Assembly: GCA_036346355.1 (NCBI GenBank)
Contig: CM070590.1
Coordinates: forward strand, 43,867,749-43,931,748
DNA from: Rhipidocladum racemiflorum
Taxonomy: Eukaryota > Streptophyta > Magnoliopsida > Poales > Poaceae
Length of the DNA stretch: 64,000 nucleotides
Direction of reading: 5' to 3'
Below are positions 1 to 9,975 of this stretch, in pieces (the stretch's first letter is position 1; every line of letters starts with the position of its first letter). Both the position numbers and the translations under genes were made by a program. The notes beneath the pieces are model-generated. The model saw nothing but the letters and a program-made list of their open reading frames with translations. It searched no databases and had not been told where the DNA came from.

Positions 1-285
1 GAGGAGTACCACGATGGTGAGGACCAGTTGGACTAGGCCGTGCCCCTAGTCGATTGCTTGTGGCAAATAAATTGGGCTCTATCTATTGTTCTTCAATTCT
101 GCTGTTTTTATTTAGTCATTTATTTATTTGTTGGCCTGCGCGCCATTTCATTTGTAACTCTGAATATTTACTAATAATAAAGAACGATGGATATGTTATG
201 GTTTCATTTCTACTGTGTGTACTAACATTTTCCTGGACTAGTACAGAATACACAAAGGATTTCGGAGGTCTTATTCCGGGGTCCG
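1..285 (+). mobile_element. 3' end of a Tekay-type LTR (cut by window start)
   Basis: The segment matches the layout of the 3' ends of the two complete Tekay-type LTRs in this window: an acidic reading frame ending EDQLD-stop (positions 1-36), a T-rich stretch, a tgtgtgtacta block, 'ctggactagtac-gaatacaca', and a terminal 'ggggtcc'. The expected terminal CGACA is degraded. No primer-binding site follows, so this is a 3' LTR or a solo LTR rather than a 5' LTR. The rest of the element lies to the left of the window. Confidence 0.75.
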
Positions 286-640
286 AATTAAAGATGGGAG
301 AGACGATGACGCTGAAGAGGACGACGACAACCCTAATCGAAGCACGAAACTCAACGCAAGATCGAATGGTTAGAAAATCGATCATGATTTAGCAAAGTTT
401 CAGGCGACTGAGATTTAGCAATTCCATTTTAAGAATTCCTTGGACCTTGGCTGGGCACTAGTAACAGGTCCAATCCCCGTAAACTTTAGTTCCACACTCC
501 TTATTTTCTTTCGAACATTCAATATTTTTTTCATTTTGAAAATAATCTAGTACTCCATTTTTTCTGAAGCCAAACTTTTATAACTTTGATCACTAATATA
601 CACAACTATATTTTGATTTGTCACAGAGAAATAATATTAG
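286..640. other. Flanking sequence without a recognised gene
   Basis: AT-rich stretch between the decayed LTR and the next element. I see no coding exon, RNA gene or terminal repeat. Its last five bases, continuing to 645 (TAGAT), are the target site of the following insertion. Confidence 0.6.
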
Positions 641-1449
641 TAGATTGTAACATCCTCATTTTTGGCTTTCTGGAGAAAAACCTAATTTAAATAAAATAAA
701 TTCAAAATTTGGAGCTTCATTGGTGTTTATATTAACCTGGCATCCTTTTCCCTTCGAAATCGGGAATTAATTCCCTCCCGGGCGAAAAATCGGATTTTCG
801 ATCTGTGAGTGCAGAAATTTCACCCGAGTCCAAAAATGCTCCAAAAATCTCCAAACCACTTCTAAAATGTTCCAAATATTCCGAAATGATTTTAGGAATC
901 ATTCCCCGGATTTTTGGACCTCCGTTCCTATTTTATCTCGCGCGGCTTTTGTTTAATGCCTGCGATCCGCGCCTGAATATCCAATTCCACAAAAATCATC
1001 CAAATTCAACCAAACCAATTTCACTGGGTCCAAATAATCTAAAATGGCTCTAGGAATTTTTTCGGAATTTTTAGGCTATTTTTCCTTATTTTTCTCTAGG
1101 GCGGAACGTTCGTGTATAAGCCAACCAATCCTGGGCCGCCACGTGGCATTGCTACAGTCCCCTTTCTTCAACCTTGGGCATGCTCATATGTTTGCCTGGG
1201 AGAAAGAACAGAGAACCTTCCTTCTCTCCTCCATGGATCCAAATGCATGAAACTCCTTCCATGTTTGTCCAAATCAATCACCGTTGGATCCGTTGGAATC
1301 ACGTCGGCCTCCTCTTTCCATTCATGGGGTTAATGCACCCGGGATCTCGCCGGATTTTGAACGGTCGCAAGGAAACCGAAATTTGCATTTATGGCAATAA
1401 ATCGGCCGTTTCTAATCCGTATCGCGTGATTCCGCCCTTCATCTCTCCG

Positions 1450-1457
1450 TATAAGAG
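1450..1457 (+). promoter_or_regulatory. TATA-like box in the 5' LTR
   Basis: TATAAGAG lies in a pyrimidine-rich context about 800 bp into the LTR and is repeated identically in the 3' LTR near 10773. It is the best core-promoter candidate before the spliced-looking part of the LTR. No transcript data are available here. Confidence 0.35.
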
Positions 1458-2423
1458 TCCCCTTTCCGGTGGAGTCACCCTCCTTTAGCCTCTCAAATTC
1501 ATTTGGCCGCAAGATCAAGAAAACCGAAGCACTCTTGTGTTCTTCGCGTTCTTCGTGTTCTTGCTCGTATCTCCCACTCCGGTGGATCATTCTTCCTCTC
1601 ATTTGTTTCTTTGTGTTAGCATGGAAGCCTAGTCTCTAATCCTTCCATTGATTTTAGGTTTCATCCACTGTGGGCGACGAATTTCGAGTTTTGGTGCTTT
1701 CGGCCGAACCGCCGTTCGTCGTCGATTTCTCCAATTCCGGTGAGTTTAGGTTCAATTCCTTCATCCTAGATGTTGCTAAGGAGGTCCTCTAGAGGTTCTA
1801 GCTTTTTGTTTGGATCGAATCCGTGCAAAATTGGGCTAAAATCGGATTTTAGATGAAAAAGGCCTTCTCTGTTTTGTTTTTGGAATTCACTGTGTGTGTG
1901 CGTGGTGGCCGGCGTGCTCGCCGCCGCTTCGCCGCCGGCTGCCCGCTGCCGCCGCTGAGTGCGCCCGGCGCTTCACTGCCAGCTGGCGTGTCTTGTAGCG
2001 CGCCGTCCCGCCGGATTCGGCTGGCGCCGCCTTGCCAGGCCAAGCCCCTCCTCCACCCCCACCTCAAGCTCCATTCCCATCCATGGCGACCATGAGGCCA
2101 AAGGTTGAAGACAACCTTAGAGTATGACACATGGGGCCCATTGCCATAGACTCAAGCCTAGTCAAACCAGTCAAGGTCAAAAGTCCTCGGTCAAACTTTG
2201 ACCCAGTCAAACCCGAGAGGAATATTCCGAGAATATTCTCGGTTTTCCATTTATTTGAAATTCAAACTTCGGAAGCTCATAACTTTCTCGTCCGAACTCC
2301 GTTTGACCTCGTTCAAATTCCTAAATTCATCTAAAATCAAGATCTACCTGCCAGTACTAATTTTATAATTTTTGGATTTTATTTATTTTCTGTTATTTAT
2401 TTATTGTCTCGTTTTGCGTGTAG

Positions 2424-2495
2424 TCGACGATCCCGCCGCGACCGCCGATTTCGCCGTCGAGCCTTCCGAGTTCGACACCGCCGCCGCAACTGAAG
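2424..2495 (+). other. Candidate acidic exon A inside the LTR
   Basis: The 72-nt segment is preceded by a pyrimidine-rich tract ending GTAG and followed by GCAAGT, the consensus of GC-AG introns (AG|GCAAGT). Read in the frame that keeps phase 1 at both ends, it encodes an Asp/Glu-rich peptide (starts DDPAATADF, ends AAATE) with no stop. The upstream candidate donor is at 1739/1740 (TTCCG|GTGAGT), and the frame is open back to 1658, but it contains no ATG. The identical exon is at 11747-11818 in the 3' LTR. Equivalent exons occur at 19136-19216 and, on the minus strand, at 35591-35675. That this is a real exon is inference from this comparison. Confidence 0.45.
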
Positions 2496-3288
2496 GCAAG
2501 TCTCCTTGATGCACTTTGCTCCTATGTTTGCGAACTGATTTAAAATTGTTTATAAAGTTGCATGGCTATGTTTAATGAAATATGTCAAATATAAGTGTTA
2601 GTTATACCGAAAATTGTTAATTCCTCCTTGATGTTGTTGATCATATCCATTGTAACCTTAGAACTTTGTTTATACCATGTCTATGTTTATATGGTCTCCT
2701 TTGCTATGTAGTGCGGTAGAATTGCTTAGGACCTTTTCCGATGAAAACAACCCAGGGGTGGGATTATTCAAAAAGAATGATATTAAACGTGATTTGAAGG
2801 TTATTACTATGTTGTTAGTACTGTTTTCTAAAATGAAAAGAAAAGGAAAATGATTTTTGACTGGGGCGGCATGGAAAGTCGGGTGGGAGCGGATCAAGCC
2901 TTGATCCTTTTGTGCAAGTACCGCCCCAAGTCATGTAAGGACCGACGCTTATGATTGCCATTTTAAGCATAACCGTACTACCACATGTCTATAATGGTAC
3001 GACCTGGCCCACTAATTTGTAGAAGCCTAGTTTAGACTCACCACTCGGTTGTTGTGTGAGAGCCGGAAGGAGGCATTGTTGTGGTTGTTGTTTTGCTCAC
3101 ACGGCGCAAGAGGGGGCTTTTGTACTGGGTGGAGGGAACCCTAACAGCGGTGAAACCTCGTGGGTGGGTCTAGCTAGGTAGATACATTGTAACGGCCTTG
3201 TCACGATCTCTCTGCCGGCACACCAAAGGAAGTGTGCTAATAGCTTGGCATTAAGAGTTGATCGTGTCTTGTGGGTAAAGTTGTACAC

Positions 3289-3327
3289 CTCTGCAGAGTA
3301 AAACTATTCGAATAGCCGTGCCTACGG
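3289..3327 (+). other. Palindromic module in the LTR
   Basis: In order: CTCTGCAGAG (3289-3298), CTATTCGAATAG (3304-3315), and CCGT...ACGG (3316-3327), which can pair. The same order occurs at 20033-20066 in the solo LTR, at 34885-34920 (minus strand) in another LTR family, and in decayed form at 46560-46620. The preceding cttgtgggtaaagt block is also shared. The role is unknown; it lies inside the candidate GC-AG intron. Confidence 0.6.
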
Positions 3328-3772
3328 TTAAAGGCAAAGCGAAGAATGCTTTCATATTGGTAGACTTTGGTTTTGGTTTTAAAACCGAAAAGTGTTTTGT
3401 TTTGGGGTTCGGGAGTGGTTAGAACTCTCGAATGTTGTTTGGCGGAAAGAGCCAACCAGGTGGATAGAACCTGCTTTTTATTTGACGGATGGAGTCACAT
3501 GATTAACCTTGATCTTTTAAACTGTCAGCGGATAGAGCCTTTATGCTAGTGATGGTGGTTAGAACCTCACTACAATATTAAATAATTCAATTATTAAAAA
3601 GAATTGTAAAAGATGCTTTGTGAAATTATTTACTTAAGTATGATTTAATAAAATGTGGCTTTATGCAAACAAACCCTACTAAGCTTCCTTTGGAAAGCCC
3701 CTCATAATCATACTTTCCCGACTTGCTGAGTACCTTTGCACTCACGTGCTACACCACCATTGTAATCATCAG

Positions 3773-3834
3773 AGAATTTTCAAGATGCCGAGGAAGAGGA
3801 GGAGTTCTTCGAGGAGGACTGCCAAGTGGACTAG
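3773..3834 (+). other. Candidate acidic terminal exon B inside the LTR
   Basis: A pyrimidine- and A-rich tract ending ATCATCAG precedes this segment. Joined in phase 1 to exon A, the frame reads a strongly acidic tail (ENFQDAEEEEEFFEEDCQVD) and stops at TAG 3832-3834. The same exon is at 13097-13158 in the 3' LTR. The partial LTR at the window start ends EDQLD-stop at the same place, so the acidic C-terminus is shared between subfamilies. There is no start ATG in exon A or B, so translation is unproven. Confidence 0.45.
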
Positions 3835-4092
3835 TCGCGTCGCTTGTCGTCGCCTGTGGCGTTTTGGCGTTCGCTCGTTTTCTTTTGTTCTTCATTGCTT
3901 TGTGTGTCCGGTCGTTGGACCGAGTATTGTAATAAGTGGCCATGTGGCCCGTACTTGATTATTTTTATATTCCAATTTTCGTTATGTTCGGCAATGAAGT
4001 ATCACTGTGACTGTGTGTACTAGCTACTGATCTGGGACTAGTACGGAAATACACAGGAGATTCTGGATAGCTGATCCGGGGTCTCACAGCAG

Positions 4093-4110
4093 TGGTATCA
4101 GAGCCTGGAC
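4093..4110 (+). other. Primer-binding site (initiator tRNA-Met type)
   Basis: TGGTATCAGAGCCTGG begins four bases after the 5' LTR ends. It is complementary to the 3' end of plant initiator tRNA-Met, the usual minus-strand primer of Ty3/gypsy elements. Confidence 0.95.
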
Positions 4111-4289
4111 GACTGTAGGACGTGAACTAGCTAGCATGGCAAAGCCTTAAGGACTTATATTTCATAAAAATATACTTACAAAAGTTTAAGTTCCCTTGCT
4201 TCTACCTCCTCTATCTTAGTATCTTGTGCTTATCCTTTCTTTGATTTAAAATTTTGGTTACTAATTCTTTCTTCTTTCAAAATTTGTAG

Positions 4290-5122
4290 ATGTCGACTTA
4301 CACCACTTTTGCTTCGTTGGCTGGAGGCTTTTGCGCGGAGCTGTCCTTGATGCTCCAAGAGCTAGAGTTTCCCCACCGGCCTGAGTACCGCTGCACCTCC
4401 GTGTCGAGCTTAGGTCGTACCTCGTGGAAGGTTAGACTGATGGTGCAAGCCCGAAGTCCGTTCGTGGATGACCGTCCGTTCTACTTCACTGCGGAGAGGG
4501 TGAAGTTGGGTGATGCGATCCAGGATGCGGCGAGACAGGCCATTCTTCAGCTTGGCAGCAGTTACAATGACCGACTGGAGGACTCGCCGTACCGCCTGTT
4601 TCCATGCTTTGATGAAGAAAGGTACCACAGCAGGTTCCGGGGTACGGAGCAGGAGCAGGACCCAGCGATGGTGCATTTGGGAGCGCTCGTTCGAGCCCAA
4701 GATGAGGCTTATGTCAGCACTCTCCATGAGCTCCGGGATCAGTATGAGAGTTTGGCTGCGTCTCGGGAGGAGAACCGTCGGCTCATGGATGAGCTGGAGG
4801 CCTTGCGTGCACTTCTTCCACCACCAGCGCCTGTGCAGGAGGCATAGCCCGTGGCGCCACCGCCACCAGCCCCGGTTCGGGAGGACCCGCCGACCCGCGA
4901 CATCCCAGGAAGGGACGCCGCCCCAAGCGTCATCAAGGTGCGAGGCTTTGACGATCACAAGACAAGTCTGTTCGTCTCCCTTCGCCGCCAGGGTTTTCTT
5001 TGAGTGCTTTGGCTGCCCCTGGAGGAGCAGGACCTTCGGCAGCAGCTACACCTTCCCGCAGCAGGAGCGAGGAGGAGGAGGACCCGTCCCCGCGCGTCTT
5101 CGTCAGTGACGCGAGTGCTTAG
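4290..5122 (+). pseudogene. ORF0 of the Tekay-type element (broken)
   Basis: An ORF between the 5' LTR and gag begins MSTYTTFASL at 4290. It reads 185 codons to TAG at 4845-4847, continues open in the same frame with a proline-rich stretch to a stop near 5001, and then continues in another frame to TAG 5120-5122 (tail SRSRSEEEEDPSPR). The N-terminal part looks globular and the C-terminal part has a heptad-like, Glu/Leu-rich segment (about residues 150-180). An extra ORF at this place is characteristic of RIRE3/RIRE8. Its function in the family is not established. The in-frame stop and the frame change make this copy defective. I cannot tell whether the first 185 codons are still translated. 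Confidence 0.7.
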
Positions 5123-5375
5123 ATGTCGTCAGTCTGCAGGATCTTAATTTTGTCGCATTAGAGCGTTGAATAAGTGATTGTTGGATTGTATCGTGCCCTT
5201 AGGCATTTGTGATACAGCCACCTCCAAAACTATTTGATTTTAATGGAAGTTCAGTTGGTTTTTCCTCCTGTTGTGTGCTCTTTTGGTTGTGTCCTTGTGT
5301 TGAGGATGTGGTTTTAGTCCCCTGACTCTTATCTGTGTTGTTCCCCCTTTCCTTGTGCTTGACCGCCTTGTGCAG

Positions 5376-6604
5376 ATGGAGAACGTTGGTCGTGGTCGTG
5401 GTCGGGGAAGGCCCGCAGGCCATGGCAGAGGCCGTGGACGTGCCCGAGGTCCCGCCCAGTTTCGAGGAAGAATTCGTGGAGCCCCCGCAGCAGCAAGGAC
5501 AAGAGCAAGTTCAACACCCCGTAGCTCAGCATGATCCGCCGCCGCCCCCACCACCAGCTCAGCCGCCGAACATGGAGCAGATGATGGCGATGCAGCTTCA
5601 GATTCTTCAGGCGTTAGCTCAGAACGTCCTGAACCAACCCCAAGCCGCCGCAGCACCCGCTCAAGCTCAGCCGCCCCCGTCCAAGTTTGGGGAGTTCATG
5701 AGAACTCGACCCCCGACCTTTGCTGGATCCGCAGATCCGCTGGATGCGGACGACTGGCTCAAGGAAGTGGAGCGCAAACTGCACTTGGCTCAGTGCGATG
5801 ACATAGAGAGTGTGCAGTACGCATCTCACCAGCTCAAAGGAACTGCAGCTAACTGGTGGGAAAACTACTGTGCCGCACATGCTGACCCACAGAATATTCC
5901 ATGGAATGAGTTCGTGGAAGCCTTCAGGGCTACCCATATCCCAAGGGGGATTATGGAAATGAAGCGTCGTGAGTTCCATAAGCTTCAGCAAGGAAACTTA
6001 TCAGTCTCGGAGTACCTTAACCGCTTCACTCAGCTGTCTCGCTACGCGACCGCTGATGTCGCCACGGATGAGGCTAAGATCTGGCGATTTATGGAGGGCC
6101 TTGACCCCAACTTGAAGGTACAGCTGGTTTCAAGCGACTACCCGTCGTTCCAGCACATGATCAATAAGGCGCTGATTCAGGAGGATGTCCAGCGTCAGCT
6201 GTCTGAATCACGCAAGAGGAAGATGCGGACTTCGGTAGCGGTGCCGCTAGCCTGTGCCCTCAGACTTTTCAAAGAAGAAGCAGCCTCAAAGAAAGGCCAG
6301 CCGCCAAAGGGCCCCAGAACACCAATGTCTACTCCGCGCCCCTGCGAGCAGTGCAGGAGCTCAAGCTCAGAAGAGTGGGACTGCTTTGGCAGGAGTGCAG
6401 TGCTTTAACTGCAGAGAGATGGGGCACTACGCCAACAACTGCCCCAAGAAGCGTCAGCCCATCACCCCGGTGAGGTTCAACCTGGGATCGACACCAGCCC
6501 GCGCGCCGGCGCTGGCTCAAGGAAGAGGAACTCCTCAGACTCCGCGCACGCCAAGGACTGCAGGAAGAGGGCGTGTGAATCACATCAGCGCGGAAGAGGC
6601 TTAG
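5376..6604 (+). pseudogene. gag of the Tekay-type element (frameshifted)
   Basis: Gag forms the particle that packages element RNA. The likely start is ATG 5376 (Arg-Gly-rich N-terminus MENVGRGRGRGR), but that frame closes near 5533. The body of Gag is read in another frame from about 5422 to 6250, with the RTRPPTFAGSADP, NWWENYC and FRATHIP motifs typical of plant gypsy Gag. A second frame change near 6250 leads to a CCHC zinc knuckle at 6401-6442 (CFNCREMGHYANNC). TAG at 6602-6604 then separates Gag from the protease in the same frame, where this lineage normally has a continuous Gag-Pol. So there are at least two indels and one stop. Confidence 0.88.
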
Positions 6605-8752
6605 GATGCGCCAGACGTGGTCTATGGTAAGTTCCATGTGAACTCGACTGTCACCTTGATTCTATTTGATTCTGGTGCAACCCATTCTTTCATATCAGAG
6701 TACTTGGTTAAAAAGCATAACTGGAACACCATACAGTTAAGAAACCCTTTGTTAGTACAATCCCCTGGAAAAGAATTAAGAACAACTGCTGTTTGTCCAA
6801 AGATGGATATAGTAATAAAAGGGGTAAAGTTCCTAGCGAACTTAATACTATTGGATACTAAGGGTATAGAAGTAATCCTTGGAATGGATTGGTTAACCAA
6901 GTACAAGGGTCAGATAGACTGTGCTAGTAGAGCTATCTCTCTTACCAGCCCAGAGGGGATTAGAGTGGAATTCTTATCTAATCTTTCCTCTAAGGGGGGT
7001 AGCACCCTAAATCGTCTGAAAGGGACTTCGTTGGAGAAGGTACCCATTGTCAATGAATATCCAGATGTGTTTCCGGACGAGTTGCCTGGTATGCCACCAG
7101 CTCGAGATGTGGAGTTTGTGATTGAGCTTGTACCTGGTACAGCTCCCATCTCAAAGAGACCGTACCGGTTGCCGTCTAATGAGTTGGTCGAGATGAAGAA
7201 GCAGATTGAAGAACTGCAAGAGAAAGGATTCATCAGACCCAGTTCGTCACCTTGGGGATCGCCTGTGATCTTTGTTACCAAGAAAGACGGTAGTCTGAGG
7301 ATGTGCATAGACTACAGGTCGTTGAATGAGGTCACCATTAAGAATAAGTATCCGTTGCCTCGGATAGATGATCTGTTTGATCAGTTGAAGGGAGCTCAAG
7401 TCTTTTCCAAGATAGATTTGAGATCGGGATATCACCAGTTGAAGATAAGAAAGGAAGATATTTCGAAAACAGCCTTCACCACCCGATATGGACTGTACGA
7501 GTTCACAGTCATGTCTTTTGGGTTAACTAATGCTCCTTCTTATTTCATGAACCTGATGAATAAGGTGTTTATGGAGTATTTAGACAAGTTCGTCGTAGTC
7601 TTCATCGACGACATTCTTGTTTATTCCAAGAGCAGAAAAGAGCATGAAGATCATCTGAGGATCGTCCTAGAGACGTTACGAGAGCATCAGCTGTATGCCA
7701 AGTTTAGCAAGTGTGACTTCTGGTTGAAGGAAGTGTCTTTCCTGGGTCATATCATTTCTGCTGCAGGAGTAGCAGTAGATCCAGCGAAGGTGAGAGATGT
7801 TTTGGATTGGACACAACCCAAGTCAGTTCCGGAGATCCGAAGTTTTCTTGGATTAGCTGGTTATTATCGGAGATTCATTGAAGGTTTCTCGAAGATAGCC
7901 AGGCCTCTTACCCAACTTCTGAAAAAGGAAAAGAAGTTTGAATGGACGAAAGCTTGCGAGCAAAGTTTTCAGGAGTTGAAGAAGAGGTTAACCTCAGCCC
8001 CAGTGTTGATTTTGCCGGACATCCATAAGGACTTTGAGGTGTATTGTGATGCTTCGAAACAAGGACTTGGATGTGTTTTGATGCAAGAAGGAAAGGTAAT
8101 AGCATATGCTTCAAGACAACTGCGACCTCATGAAGAAAACTATCCTATTCATGACTTGGAATTAGCCGCAGTTGTGCATGCGCTCAAGATATGGAGGCAT
8201 TACTTGATCGGCAATAGATGTGAGATCTATACGGATCATAAAAGTTTAAAGTATATCTTCACTCAACCCGACCTCAACCTGAGGCAGAGAAGATGGTTGG
8301 AGTTGGTGAAAGATTATAATGTGGGAATTCATTATCACCCTGGAAAAGCGAACGTTGTTGCGGATGCTTTGAGCAGGAAAGCTCACTGCAACAATGTATT
8401 GGTACAACAACGCCAACCAGTGCTTCAGGAGGAATTTTGGCGTCTTAACCTGGAATTAGTAAAAGAAGGCTGCATTTACAATTTGGAAGTAAAGTCAACC
8501 TTGGAAGATCAAATCAGGGAGGCCCAGAAGGAAGATAAAGGTATTGCCAGCCTGAAGGAGGGCCTAAAGAAAGGAAAACACCCCGGATTTTCAGAAGATG
8601 ACCAAGGTACTGTCTGGTTCGGAAAAAGAATAGTGGTCCCTAACCAGGAGGAAATCAAGAATGTGATCTTGAAGGAAGCTCACGATTCAGTTTACTCTAT
8701 TCACCCAGGAGGTACCAAGATGTATGCTGAGTTGAAAGAGAAATATTGGTAG
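6605..8752 (+). pseudogene. pol: protease, reverse transcriptase, RNase H (Tekay lineage)
   Basis: The 711-codon frame (first Met at 6617) contains, in order, an aspartic protease (DSGATHSF, about residue 18), a reverse transcriptase with the RPYR...PLPRIDDL and SKIDLRSGYHQ blocks and the catalytic FIDD at about residues 329-332 (FIDDILVYSK), and RNase H (YCDASKQGLG, TDHKSL, ADALSRKA). It closes at TAG 8750-8752, while the same frame continues into the integrase. All motifs up to that stop are intact, so RT activity from this frame alone is conceivable but integration is not. It reverse-transcribes element RNA in cytoplasmic particles. The RT sequence is typical of Tekay/Del chromoviruses. 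Confidence 0.93.
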
Positions 8753-9936
8753 TCCAATATGAAGAAGGAAGTTGCTGATTTTGTGGCACGTTGTGACGTG
8801 TGCCAGCTAATAAAAGCAGAGCATTAGCGACCAGCCGGTCTGTTACAGCCGTTGCAAGTGCCGGTATGGAAATGGGAAGAAATTGGAATGGACTTTATAA
8901 CTGGGCTTCCCAAAACTAAGTCCGGTTATGATTCCATCTGGGTTATTGTGGATCGATTGACTAAAGTGGCCCACTTTATCCCAGTCAAGACGACATATTC
9001 TGGAGATAAGCTTGCGGAGCTATATATGGCCAAGATTGTGTGTTTACACGGGGTGCCAAAGAAGATTGTGTCTGATCGAGGCTCCCAGTTCACCTCGCGG
9101 TTTTGGCAGAAGTTGCATGAGGTATTGGGCACAAACCTTAATTTCAGTACTGCTTATCATCCCCAGACTAATGGCCAGACCGAAAGGATCAATCAAATCC
9201 TAGAGGATATGTTGAGAGCTTGTGCTCTAACATATAAAGGCTCGTGGGATCAGAATTTGCCCTATGCGGAGTTTTCCTATAACAACAGTTACCAAGCCAG
9301 TCTGAAGATGGCACCTTTTGAAGCTTTGTATGGAAGAAAGTGCAGGACACCCCTGTATTGGAAAGAAACCGAAGGAGGACAAATCATCGGACCTGATGTT
9401 CTAAAAGAAGCCGAAGAGCAAGTTAGACAGATCCATGCAAATCTGAAAACAGCTCAGTCAAGACAGAAGAGTTATGCGGACAATCGTCGACGGGACTTAA
9501 GTTTTGTACCTGGAGACCATGTCTACTTGAAGGTATCCCCGTTGAAAGGAATGAAGCGATTTCGCGTCAGTGGAAAGTTAGCACCCCGCTACATCGGACC
9601 ATTCAAGGTGATTGCCCGAAAAGGAGAGGTTGCGTATAAATTGGAGTTGCCGCCACAGCTGTCAGGGGTACATGATGTCTTTCATGTGTCCCAGCTGAAG
9701 AAGTGTCTCCGAGTACCGGAACATCAGATGCCGTTGGAACACATGGAACTGAAAGAAGACTTGTCTTACACGGAGTATCCAGTCAAGATTTTGGATGAAG
9801 CCGAGCGTCGGACCCGAAGCCGAGTGATTAAGTTCTGCAAGGTTCAGTGGAGCAACCATTCGGAAAAGGAAGCTACTTGGGAGCGTGAAGAAGATCTTCG
9901 AGCCGAGTTTCCTAACCTCTTTTTTTTTCTCCGTCT

Positions 9937-9956
9937 GAATCTCGGGGACGAGATTC
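9937..9956 (+). other. Perfect hairpin just before the polypurine tract
   Basis: GAATCTCG-GGGA-CGAGATTC: an 8-bp perfect stem with a 4-nt loop, ending 5 bases before the polypurine run. The element at 57048-60883 has a hairpin of the same geometry but different stem (60696-60715). Confidence 0.7.
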
Positions 9957-9960
9957 TCTC

Positions 9961-9975
9961 TAAGGGGGGTAGGTT
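9961..9975 (+). other. Polypurine tract
   Basis: TAAGGGGGGTAGG lies directly before the 3' LTR. It is the expected plus-strand primer of reverse transcription. Confidence 0.9.

Larger units (their letters stand above)
646..4088 (+). repeat. 5' LTR of the Tekay-type element
   Basis: 3443-bp direct repeat of 9976-13414, bounded by TG...CA and followed four bases later by a primer-binding site. It holds a TATA-like site near 1450, a GC-rich block at about 1905-2050, and a two-exon acidic frame (2424-2495 and 3773-3834) with a palindromic module in the intron. Short ORFs at 805-1602 and 1849-2130 are unsupported readings of LTR sequence. Confidence 0.95.

Noticed and set aside
1044..1602. Plus- and minus-strand ORFs of 68-104 codons in the LTRs (repeated at 10320-10914)
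   Set aside because: They overlap the promoter part of the LTR, have no conserved counterpart in the other LTR subfamilies, and differ in length between the two LTRs.
4090..4115. tRNA gene fragments at TGGTATCAGAGC sites (also 28279-28290 and 58401-58412)
   Set aside because: These are retrotransposon primer-binding sites, complementary to a tRNA end and placed right after LTRs. No tRNA cloverleaf surrounds them.
4410..5109. ORFs of 182 and 199 codons overlapping ORF0
   Set aside because: They are other-frame or antisense readings of ORF0, which has the expected start, position and family resemblance.
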